From Chitinophaga pinensis (GTDB taxonomy: Bacteria > Bacteroidota > Bacteroidia > Chitinophagales > Chitinophagaceae): a stretch of 64,000 nt of DNA. The stretch spans positions 3,038,001 through 3,102,000 of the forward strand of contig LR632930.1 of NCBI GenBank assembly GCA_902167325.1, in the 5' to 3' direction. A program made the position numbers and the translations under genes. Position 1 is the stretch's first letter. Each line of letters begins with the position of its first letter. Shown here in pieces: positions 6,530-14,727 of this stretch. Below the pieces are notes generated by a model that saw only the letters and a program-made list of their open reading frames with translations, was not told where the DNA came from and did no database searches.

Positions 6530-8755
6530 ATGAAGCAACTTTTACCACTGGGCTTCCTGATGTTGACAGGGAGCGCCATGGCGCAGCATTCCGCTATAGC
6601 GCCGAAGAGCACGATACCCGTGATTGCTACTGATTCCGAAGCAGACATCATCCGTAAAGCGGCGCATGTGGTACCTACTGCCAATCAGTATGCTGCATTG
6701 AAAAACGAATTCATCGCTTTTATACATTTCGGTCCTAATACATTTACCCGCATGGAGTGGGGGAACGGTAAGGAAGACCCTGCCATCTTTGCGCTGGAAA
6801 AACTGGATACAGACCAGTGGTGCGCGGCTATGAAAGCTGCCGGTATGAAGATGGTGATCATCACCGTGAAGCACCACGATGGCTTCGTACTCTGGCAAAG
6901 CCGGTATACCCGCCACGGCATTATGTCTACCGGCTTCAGGAATGGTAAGGGCGATATCCTGCGCGACCTCACCGCTTCCTGTAAAAAGTACGGCCTGAAG
7001 CTGGGCGTATACCTTTCTCCGGCCGATCTCTTCCAGATCGAGAACGCGGAAGGCCTGTACGGCAACCTGAGCCAATCCACGGAACGTACCATCCCCCGTG
7101 CGGTGCCGGGCCGTCCGTTCAAAGACAAACGCACTTTTAAGTTTAAAGTAGACGACTATAACGAATACTTCCTCAACCAGCTGTTTGAGCTGCTGACGGA
7201 ATATGGTGAGGTACATGAAGTATGGTTCGACGGGGCGCATCCCAAAACCAAAGGCGGACAGCAGTACAACTACACTGCCTGGAAAAAGCTGATCCATACC
7301 CTTGCACCCAAAGCCGTGATTTTCGGGAGGGAAGATGTGCGCTGGTGCGGTAACGAATCCGGCGGTACCCGGCCACAGGAGTGGAACGTGATCCCTTACG
7401 AGTTCAATCCTACCACTGCCAGCCAGTTCCCGGATATGGAAAAGGAATCGCTGGCGTTGCGCCCGCAGCTGCCGGAAGCTAAATTCCTCCATTATCAGCA
7501 GGCAGAAACCAATACTTCCATTCGCGAAGGCTGGTTTTACCGCGACGATGAGCGCCAGCAGGTACGCAGTGCCGATGATGTGTTCGATATCTATGAACGC
7601 TCAGTGGGTGGTAACTCCACCTTCCTCCTCAACATCCCTCCCAACCGCGAAGGGCGCTTTTCTCCTACAGACTCTGCCGTGCTGATGGAAACGGGCCGCC
7701 GTATCCGCGATACTTACGGTAAGAACCTTTTCGCCGGAGCAAAAGGCCCCGCAGCATTAACGGATAATAAACCTGCTACCATATTATCCCTTAAAAAGGA
7801 TACGGGATCATTTATCATACAGACGCCGCGTCCTGTAACCATCAACCGCATCGTGCTGCAGGAAGCAGTGCGTACCCATAGCGAAAGGGTAGAAGGACAT
7901 GCCGTTGACGTATGGGAAAATGGGGAGTGGAAAGAAGTGACTGCCGCCCACAACATCGGGTACAAGAAAATCCTCCGCTTCCCGGCCGTAACGGGCAACC
8001 GTTTCCGCATCCGGGTAACAGGTTCCAGGATGGCGCCTGCTATCAGCCATGTGTCCGCACATTTTTTCAAGAGCCGTCCCCCGCAACTGGCGGTACTGCA
8101 GGCGGCCGATGGTAATATCACCATAGCACCGAAGAAAGAAACTTTCGGCTGGAAGCCCCACGGGCAGGATGCCGGTAAGAACCTCGGTAATACATTCGAT
8201 ATCTGGTACACCATCCGTCAGAAGAACGGAGCCGTATCCGCTCCCGCAAAATACACCGCTCCCTTCAGCGTACCTTCCGGTGAAATTCACGCAGTAGCCG
8301 TGCATGAAGGAGATACCGGTGCCATTGCCCGGAAGGTAATTGGCCTGCCGAAGCTCCCCTGGAAACTGGTGAACGTAAGCAGTGAAGATCCCAAACATGC
8401 CGGTACGCAGGCCTTTGATGGCAATGCACGCACCTGGTGGCAGAGTGCCGATGGCGGGGAACATGCAATTACCATCGACCTTGGTGCTGCGCAGCCGCTC
8501 GCAGGCTTTGCCTACACACCGCAAACTGCGCACCGCAATGGTATGCTGCAAAAGGGCCGCCTCGCTGTCAGCAACGATGGCGTTAACTGGACGCCTGCGG
8601 AAGAATTCACCTTCGGCAACCTGATCAATGATCCTGTAACCCGTTACCATTACCTGCAGAAAACCACGAATGCACGGTATGTACGGATCACACTGGTGGA
8701 AGCAGCAGGCGGCAGCAAATCGCTGGCCATTGCGGAACTCGACTTTTTCCTGTAA
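6530..8755 (+). CDS. Alpha-L-fucosidase, GH29, with C-terminal F5/8-type carbohydrate-binding domain
   Basis: A secreted enzyme of about 740 residues; a second in-frame ATG lies three codons upstream at 6521. After a signal peptide (MKQLLPLGFLMLTGSAMA) comes the GH29 (beta/alpha)8 catalytic domain, with TVKHHDGFVLW near residue 115-125 and the nucleophile Asp in EVWFDGA (about residue 237 counted from 6521). WCG and PYEFNP loops follow. A beta-sandwich linker and an F5/8 C-type domain occupy roughly 600-740 (AFDGNARTWWQS...ARYVRITLVE). It should release alpha-L-fucose from glycans in the periplasm. The gene starts 38 bases after the transporter ends but is functionally closer to the glycan genes downstream. 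Confidence 0.93.
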   Translation: MKQLLPLGFLMLTGSAMAQHSAIAPKSTIPVIATDSEADIIRKAAHVVPTANQYAALKNEFIAFIHFGPNTFTRMEWGNGKEDPAIFALEKLDTDQWCAAMKAAGMKMVIITVKHHDGFVLWQSRYTRHGIMSTGFRNGKGDILRDLTASCKKYGLKLGVYLSPADLFQIENAEGLYGNLSQSTERTIPRAVPGRPFKDKRTFKFKVDDYNEYFLNQLFELLTEYGEVHEVWFDGAHPKTKGGQQYNYTAWKKLIHTLAPKAVIFGREDVRWCGNESGGTRPQEWNVIPYEFNPTTASQFPDMEKESLALRPQLPEAKFLHYQQAETNTSIREGWFYRDDERQQVRSADDVFDIYERSVGGNSTFLLNIPPNREGRFSPTDSAVLMETGRRIRDTYGKNLFAGAKGPAALTDNKPATILSLKKDTGSFIIQTPRPVTINRIVLQEAVRTHSERVEGHAVDVWENGEWKEVTAAHNIGYKKILRFPAVTGNRFRIRVTGSRMAPAISHVSAHFFKSRPPQLAVLQAADGNITIAPKKETFGWKPHGQDAGKNLGNTFDIWYTIRQKNGAVSAPAKYTAPFSVPSGEIHAVAVHEGDTGAIARKVIGLPKLPWKLVNVSSEDPKHAGTQAFDGNARTWWQSADGGEHAITIDLGAAQPLAGFAYTPQTAHRNGMLQKGRLAVSNDGVNWTPAEEFTFGNLINDPVTRYHYLQKTTNARYVRITLVEAAGGSKSLAIAELDFFL

Positions 8756-8764
8756 TCATATATT

Positions 8765-8800
8765 GCCGGGCGCCCTTACAGGTGCCCGGCTTTTCTTTTT
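8765..8800 (+). terminator. Rho-independent terminator after the fucosidase
   Basis: A 10-bp GC-rich stem (8765-8774 with 8781-8790, one G-T pair) and a 6-base loop, followed by TTTTCTTTTTT. Confidence 0.85.
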
Positions 8801-8821
8801 TGTAGATGTAATCTGGTCAAT

Positions 8822-9646
8822 ATGCGTCACCTGTTCCTGTTATTCGCCGCGGCTGTAGCACTGGCTGCCTGCAAATCCACAGTCTATACCCTTCAGAACA
8901 AATACTTCTATGTGCAGGCCGATAACCGCCCGGAAAACCGCTGGCGCATGGTATGGCACGACGAGTTCTCCTCCTCCGCCATCGATACTTCCAAATGGAC
9001 GAGGATACCGGCCAATAACGCAGACTGGGGGAAGCATATGACGACAGACGATATCTGTTATGAACTGCGCGATGGTATGCTCTGCCTGAACGGTATCAAT
9101 AATCCGGATACTATAAAAGATAAGCGCCCCTTCCTCACCGGGGGCATCTGGAGCAAAGGCAAGTTTGCCTTCCAGTACGGTAAAGTGGAGATACGCGCCA
9201 AACTGGAAAGCGCCCAAGGAGCATGGCCCGCCATGTGGATGCTGGCAGCGGAAGACAAATACGGCAAATACCCGCGCAACGGGGAGATCGATATCATGGA
9301 ACACCTGAACCACGACAGTATCATTTACCAGACCATTCACTCTTACTATACCCTTGAACTGAAGCGGAAAGATAATCCCAGACACTACGGTTCTCCCAGA
9401 TTCAACCCCGGAGAATTCAATGTATTCGGCATCAAATGGTACCCGGACAGTATCGTGTATATCCTGAATGGTAAAGAAACATTTACCTACCCGCGTGTAG
9501 CCGGAGCAGACCCATCACAATGGCCGTTCGACCAGCCATTTTACCTGCTGATAGATCAGCAGCTGGGCGGCAGCTGGGTAGGGAAGGTAAACCCGGCGCA
9601 GTTACCGGTACGTATGATCGTGGATTATGTGAGAGTGTATCAGTAA
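8822..9646 (+). CDS. GH16-family glycoside hydrolase lipoprotein
   Basis: 274 residues. A lipoprotein signal ends in LAAC (Cys17). The catalytic signature GEIDIMEHL supplies nucleophile Glu155, assisting Asp157 and acid/base Glu160. Conserved aromatic segments around it (GAWPAMWML, WYPDSIVYILNG, YLLIDQQLGG) are typical of GH16 beta-glucan or galactan hydrolases. Length is close to a single GH16 domain with no added binding module. The product is probably attached to an outer-membrane leaflet or the cell surface. Laminarin/beta-1,3-glucan or a galactan are both possible; the sequence does not settle which. Confidence 0.92.
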   Translation: MRHLFLLFAAAVALAACKSTVYTLQNKYFYVQADNRPENRWRMVWHDEFSSSAIDTSKWTRIPANNADWGKHMTTDDICYELRDGMLCLNGINNPDTIKDKRPFLTGGIWSKGKFAFQYGKVEIRAKLESAQGAWPAMWMLAAEDKYGKYPRNGEIDIMEHLNHDSIIYQTIHSYYTLELKRKDNPRHYGSPRFNPGEFNVFGIKWYPDSIVYILNGKETFTYPRVAGADPSQWPFDQPFYLLIDQQLGGSWVGKVNPAQLPVRMIVDYVRVYQ

Positions 9647-9650
9647 GCAA

Positions 9651-10373
9651 CTAAGGAAGCTTCGCCACCAGTTTCTCAGGAGAATATTTCAGCACCAGCC
9701 AGATCAGTTTCCATTTAAAGCCCGGTACAATGGTGAAGCGTTTCCCGGCGTTCACGACTGCATTTGCGATGAAAGAAGGTTCCAGCATAAGGGATTCCGG
9801 GAGGTTGAGTCCGGCTGTCATTTTGCTGCGGATATAGCCCGCCACAATTACGTTTACCGTTACTTTCCTTGCAAAAAGATATTGACGCAGCCCTGCGAGG
9901 TATTGCGTGAAGGCGGCTTTGGTGCTGCCGTAAATGAAATTGCTCTTCCTTCCCCGTACACCGGACAGGGAGGATAAGCCTATGATCCTTTCCAGCTTTG
10001 TGTTTTCCGTATCAGTAACGATGATATTGAGGATGGATACTGCTCCGGCATAATGCACCTGCATCATACGGTGGCTGCCTTCGAAATCAACCATGGCATC
10101 ATCGTTATGCTTCAGGTATCCGGCAGCGTATAGTACGATATGCGGCTTTTCCGGCAGGGAAGCATAGAAAGTGGGGTGACTGGCAAAATCCGCCGCATCG
10201 AAATACATAACGGTTACCTGTTCTGCCCGGGGTACTGATGCCTGTACGAAGCTTTGCAGCTCTGCCGTACTGCGGGAGGCCGCTATGATACGGCAGCCAT
10301 TGGCGGCGTATTGTACGATGGCGGCTTTGGCAACGTCGGAGTTGGCGCCGAGGATAAGGACGGATGCAGGCAT
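9651..10373 (-). CDS. SDR-family oxidoreductase (DprE2-like)
   Basis: 240 residues with a variant cofactor motif LILGANSDVAKA near the N-terminus, the catalytic Ser in IGLSSLSG and YGSTKAAF (YxxxK). The GANSDVA form and the C-terminal hydrophobic segment (FKWKLIWLVLKYSPEKLVAK) resemble short-chain dehydrogenases of the decaprenylphosphoryl-ribose reductase type. It converges on the GH16 gene with 4 bp between the stops. It is co-directional with the STAND gene upstream (54-bp gap), but no functional link is obvious. The substrate is unknown. Confidence 0.8.
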   Translation of the reverse strand: MPASVLILGANSDVAKAAIVQYAANGCRIIAASRSTAELQSFVQASVPRAEQVTVMYFDAADFASHPTFYASLPEKPHIVLYAAGYLKHNDDAMVDFEGSHRMMQVHYAGAVSILNIIVTDTENTKLERIIGLSSLSGVRGRKSNFIYGSTKAAFTQYLAGLRQYLFARKVTVNVIVAGYIRSKMTAGLNLPESLMLEPSFIANAVVNAGKRFTIVPGFKWKLIWLVLKYSPEKLVAKLP

Positions 10374-10427
10374 GCGAAAGGTGTTTGGTCAGCAAAGGTA
10401 ACATCCCCGCGTTAATATTCTTACCAG

Positions 10428-13400
10428 CTACATTTTGGCATTGATGCTGTACCGCATTCTGTCGGCACCGGATAGTTGCGGTACTATTTTAAGCCCGTTC
10501 ATAATCTCCAGTGTGGTCAGTTGCCAGAACACTACCTCATTGCCGTATACGGTTATGATCCTTGTTCCGTTGTTGAGCGGGGAAAGTGAGGTGACGGTGT
10601 TAGGGCGGGCGGGCAGGCGGTATTGCTTTTGCGTTTCCACATTGGTATACAGGATGGAATTATCCGGCCTGCCAAGGAACAGTTTGTTGTTGTAGAAACT
10701 AATGAAATTACTGCCTGAAATATCAGTTGGCAGTAGTTTTCCAAATGGCCGGGAATTAAACCGGGCATCGCATTCATCACAGGTAATAGGTACCAGTTGT
10801 ACCGAACGGTTATCGAAGTTGAGGTTTTCCATGCTTTTACCCCGGTTGCCTTTGCCTTCGAACCTGGCGTAGTTCAGGATGAGCCATTTCCCGTCGCTCG
10901 AAAAGAGCGCCCCTTCGGCCAGTTTGGAACTGAAGGATTTTTCGTCTTCCCACTTTTGCTTCCTTTCAGGGTTCATCAATGTAAGTTTTGCGGATGTGCT
11001 GGTTAGGAAGTAGTTGGCGGTAGGGGAAAGGAAAGCCTGCTGGCCATACATGTCTTTAATGATGATTGTCTCCTTACCGTCTTTAGTGGTAATGGAAAGA
11101 ACGCCTCCTCCTTCGGTTCCGGCAATCACCGTTTTACTGTCTTTGGAAAAGGCGGCATGTGTGATTTTATATTCGTGCCGGATCGGCTTATAGCGGCGGG
11201 CAAAACGTTCATTATTCCAGGTAAGGTCGTAGAGTTGCAGGATGCCGTCGTCTATAACGAGTGCCATGGATTCGTCAGGCGAAATGCAGGCATAGCTGAT
11301 GGCATCGCCTATGATGCTGCCGAAAGAATTCTTGTTGGTGATACGGTTGGTTTTGCGCAGCACTACCTTGTTCGTGTGGGTCAGCATCACTACTTTTCCG
11401 TCTTTCTGGAACTCGGCAGCCACGAGGCCGCCGTCGATATGCACTGAATCGAAAGGCTCTTTACTGTTCACCCTGAATATCCAGAGCTTTTGCTCCCGTG
11501 AAGATGCTATGAGGTAATTTTCCCCATCGGGGGAGAAGGAGGCGAAATCTCCCTGCCGTATAATGATGGGGTAAAACAGCGGTTTCTTGTAGAGAGAATC
11601 GAGATAACGGCGGGCGGCAATATTGTTAGTGTCCTGCTTTACGGCCAGCTGGGCGAGGCGGTAAGATTTTTCCGGGTTATCCGGTTCTTCTATTTTAGCC
11701 AGCTGGATGAGGCGGTTGGCGCCTTCTGTGTTTTTTTCATCCACATCGGCGGTGAGTACTTTAGTGGCATTGGCCAGGGAGTCTTTGATGCGGATGGTGT
11801 TTTGCAGTTTTATATTGTTCAGATGGCTGGCGGCCAGGGCGCTGTTCAGAGAATCTTCCGCGAGGATCAGTTTTAAATTTACCACTTTCAGGCTTCGCAA
11901 GGCCCGGTTTGCCTGAGAAGTAGCCCGCTCTGCTGCCATTTTCTCGATTCTCATAGAATCCCGCGCCGTACTGGCAACTACAATCTGTTGACGGGCGATC
12001 TTCCCGGAGTCTCTTGCCTGATCACGCTGTTTGGTAACTTCTAACTGTTTTATCTCTAATGCAGCCTTTGCCGCATCCTTTTCTTTTGACGCAGCTTTCA
12101 GCTCTATGGAGGAGCTGTATAATAACCAGCCTGCATAAGCAAGGAGTAAGATGATACCGCCGCAAATGGCGAATATCGTTCTGTACTTCCGTGATTTTGC
12201 CTGTGCCAGCCGTTCCATCATCTCTATTTCCCGCTGATGCCTGGCTTTTTCTTTATTGGCCCGTTGCTTTTTGTACAGCATATGCCTTTCGACAAATTGC
12301 TGTTCCTGTTGATTCATCCACCCTGCTGCTACTTCTTTCAGCACTTCAGGCTGGGGTAACATGATATCCCATCTTTTATCATCAGCTTTCCGGGAGGTAA
12401 CCAGCCGGAGCCGGCTCTGGAGATTCAGAATATCTTTCCCGGAATCGTTGATCCAGTCCCAAATGCGCGACCATGTTTTTACCAGTACATCGTGCGCAGG
12501 CTCGTAGTATTTCTGGCCTCCCTTACTGTGGCCTGATACGATCAGATTGTTTTCTTCCAGAATCTTTAAAACCTTTGCCACCCGTTCATTTCGCTCAGGA
12601 CTGTCGTACACGAATTCCTGTTCAAGTACCCGCTGCCCTGCCAGCTCACCGGCGGAAGAATATACCATGCGCAGGGTGATGTTCCTGACTGCATCCTGGT
12701 AAGCAACGTAGTCTTTGGGGAATTGTTTTTTAAAACCTGTGTAAATCTCTTCGGCTACAGATTGCAGGGCACCGATTACCCCGCCCATATTATCATAGTC
12801 ACTTTGTAACAGCAGGTAATCGTTGGCGCCCCGCTTTTCATATTTATCATACAGCTGCCGGAGGCAGAAAGACATCAGGGGCAGCAGTCCGGTGGTTTGT
12901 GAACTATAAACATCATCCGCGATTTGCTCGGTTAGTGACGGAGGGGAGAAGAGTAGTCCGGCCTCGTAGGCGGGTTCTTCTATTACCTGGCAGATTTCCT
13001 CACGGGTAAAAGGTGGAACAATGAACTTGCCGGTTTTCCAATACGTTCTCAAAGGTTCCATCACACTAAACTGCGGTTCAAAATCAGCACGTATTGTGAC
13101 AATAACACGTATGACAGGCCTGGTATCGCCAGGGGCTTTGGGCCTCACCAGTTCATGTATCCGTTTGAAAACATTCTGGCACAGCTTGTCATCCGAAATC
13201 CTCGTCCGCAGCTCTTCATACTGGTCGATAAGCAGGATGTTGATGATGTCGGGTTCCGGGTTGGCTTCCCTTACAGCGGCATTGATTTCTTTCAGGGGGT
13301 TATCTTCACCGGCCCGCAGGATGCGGAGTATGTTATATACTTTTTTATCCAGCGCCGGGAAAATGCCGGCTTTGATGAGCGATGATTTGCCGACGCCGGA

Positions 13401-14723
13401 ATTGCCCACCACCACTACAAAAGGATGTTTGGTCACCTTTTCCATTAATTGTTGAATTACTTCGGTGCGGCCGTAGAACAGGTCTTCATCGTCAGAAGTA
13501 TAGGATACCAGTCCTTTATATGGGTTTCCCAAAATGGTAGGTTCTTCCAGCCGGTTGCGCAGGCTGGAGAACCGCACACTTTCAATCACGGGTACAAGGC
13601 ATTCATGTGCCAGCTCGAATATGTCTTTACTCACTTCTCTGATCACACCGGTTGTACGGAAATGCTCCCTTAACCCGTTTATATTGTCTGCCGGAATAGA
13701 ATCGAAGTCGCTTTGTGTGACATGTTTTTTAATGCCCTGAGTATCTGACAGGAAGAGCTTCAGTACTTTCCAGGAATCTTCTTTGCTGACATGCTGCTGC
13801 TGTTCAATGCGGTTGTCGAGGAAAAAGCGGAGTACATTACCTTTTCCGGCCAGCCACTTGATAGCTTCCGGGGTAATAACCCCATTCTTACCCGGGGTTG
13901 CATTAACATATTGCCAGAGTTCGGATTGGAAAGCCTGGAGGTAAGGGAGCTGGATGGTAGTATTGTCCGGGGCAATGGTATCAAGAATGTTTCCGGAAAT
14001 GGCCTTTTCAGTGTCTGATATTTCTTTATCGGCCGGCTCGCGGACGGGTTCGGGCGCTGCATCGTCCAACGCCACGGGTATACGGAAGGCACGGAAAGAG
14101 TCTATGATGATCTTTAGTGCGTTTTCGCGCGATATGGGCAGTACTTCCAGCCGCTTCCGGAAAATGCCTGGCTGCTCCAGTTCCAGCTCATTTACCTTGG
14201 CCAGGAACTCGCTGCGGATAACGAATATCATTTTACAGGGGAAGTCCAGCTGCTGCAAATCTTCCAGTGTCTGATAAAATAAACAGCGCTCCGGTTTGCT
14301 GCCCATCAGAAACAGTTCCTCGAACTGGTCGAATATAAGAATGACCGGGCGGAAGCTGCTGAGGTATACGTTTTTGAGTACGGCAACTGTTGATAAGTCT
14401 GTTGATTCCTTAACATAACAGGGTGCAAGGTGTACTTTCAGCTGCGCGGGAAAGGCTTTATTGATATCGTCCAGCCGGCGGATTACAATACTGGTCCAGC
14501 TGAAGTTGGTGGTTTGATTGATAAGGCCGCATTGTACCAGACTGGTTTTTCCGGTTCCGGATTCTCCGAATATCAAAACAGTATCAGACTCCATCGTCAG
14601 TTGATATAATATAGCCGTTTCCTTTTCCCGGCCGAAGTACAACAGCGCATCCTTTTCAGAAAATGAATTGAACAGATGAAACGGATTCGTAGCTGTTGGG
14701 GATGATGCGGTTTGGGTTGGCAT
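10428..14723 (-). CDS. Double STAND-type ATPase with membrane helix, coiled coil and beta-propeller
   Basis: 1431 residues with an unusual layout. First NTPase module: P-loop GESGTGKT (53-60), Walker B VILIFDQFEEL (127-137), ending in a winged-helix-like ELAHECLVPVI (370-380). Second module, starting with a fresh NPYKGL...FYGR lead-in (400-419): P-loop GNSGVGKS (440-447), Walker B ILLIDQYEEL (496-505), IRADF sensor-like motif (544-548), ending in YEPAHDVLVKTW (740-751). Then a predicted transmembrane helix (about 849-870), a long coiled coil (about 872-1000), a short TPR-like stretch (1000-1045) and a WD40/TolB-like beta-propeller (about 1050-1431, repeated SxDG and FSPDG motifs). STAND proteins act as signal-triggered oligomerising switches; here the propeller is the likely sensor. 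Four bases separate it from the CHAT gene upstream, so it is the likely activator of that protease. Confidence 0.85.
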   Translation of the reverse strand: MPTQTASSPTATNPFHLFNSFSEKDALLYFGREKETAILYQLTMESDTVLIFGESGTGKTSLVQCGLINQTTNFSWTSIVIRRLDDINKAFPAQLKVHLAPCYVKESTDLSTVAVLKNVYLSSFRPVILIFDQFEELFLMGSKPERCLFYQTLEDLQQLDFPCKMIFVIRSEFLAKVNELELEQPGIFRKRLEVLPISRENALKIIIDSFRAFRIPVALDDAAPEPVREPADKEISDTEKAISGNILDTIAPDNTTIQLPYLQAFQSELWQYVNATPGKNGVITPEAIKWLAGKGNVLRFFLDNRIEQQQHVSKEDSWKVLKLFLSDTQGIKKHVTQSDFDSIPADNINGLREHFRTTGVIREVSKDIFELAHECLVPVIESVRFSSLRNRLEEPTILGNPYKGLVSYTSDDEDLFYGRTEVIQQLMEKVTKHPFVVVVGNSGVGKSSLIKAGIFPALDKKVYNILRILRAGEDNPLKEINAAVREANPEPDIINILLIDQYEELRTRISDDKLCQNVFKRIHELVRPKAPGDTRPVIRVIVTIRADFEPQFSVMEPLRTYWKTGKFIVPPFTREEICQVIEEPAYEAGLLFSPPSLTEQIADDVYSSQTTGLLPLMSFCLRQLYDKYEKRGANDYLLLQSDYDNMGGVIGALQSVAEEIYTGFKKQFPKDYVAYQDAVRNITLRMVYSSAGELAGQRVLEQEFVYDSPERNERVAKVLKILEENNLIVSGHSKGGQKYYEPAHDVLVKTWSRIWDWINDSGKDILNLQSRLRLVTSRKADDKRWDIMLPQPEVLKEVAAGWMNQQEQQFVERHMLYKKQRANKEKARHQREIEMMERLAQAKSRKYRTIFAICGGIILLLAYAGWLLYSSSIELKAASKEKDAAKAALEIKQLEVTKQRDQARDSGKIARQQIVVASTARDSMRIEKMAAERATSQANRALRSLKVVNLKLILAEDSLNSALAASHLNNIKLQNTIRIKDSLANATKVLTADVDEKNTEGANRLIQLAKIEEPDNPEKSYRLAQLAVKQDTNNIAARRYLDSLYKKPLFYPIIIRQGDFASFSPDGENYLIASSREQKLWIFRVNSKEPFDSVHIDGGLVAAEFQKDGKVVMLTHTNKVVLRKTNRITNKNSFGSIIGDAISYACISPDESMALVIDDGILQLYDLTWNNERFARRYKPIRHEYKITHAAFSKDSKTVIAGTEGGGVLSITTKDGKETIIIKDMYGQQAFLSPTANYFLTSTSAKLTLMNPERKQKWEDEKSFSSKLAEGALFSSDGKWLILNYARFEGKGNRGKSMENLNFDNRSVQLVPITCDECDARFNSRPFGKLLPTDISGSNFISFYNNKLFLGRPDNSILYTNVETQKQYRLPARPNTVTSLSPLNNGTRIITVYGNEVVFWQLTTLEIMNGLKIVPQLSGADRMRYSINAKM

Positions 14724-14727
14724 AGGT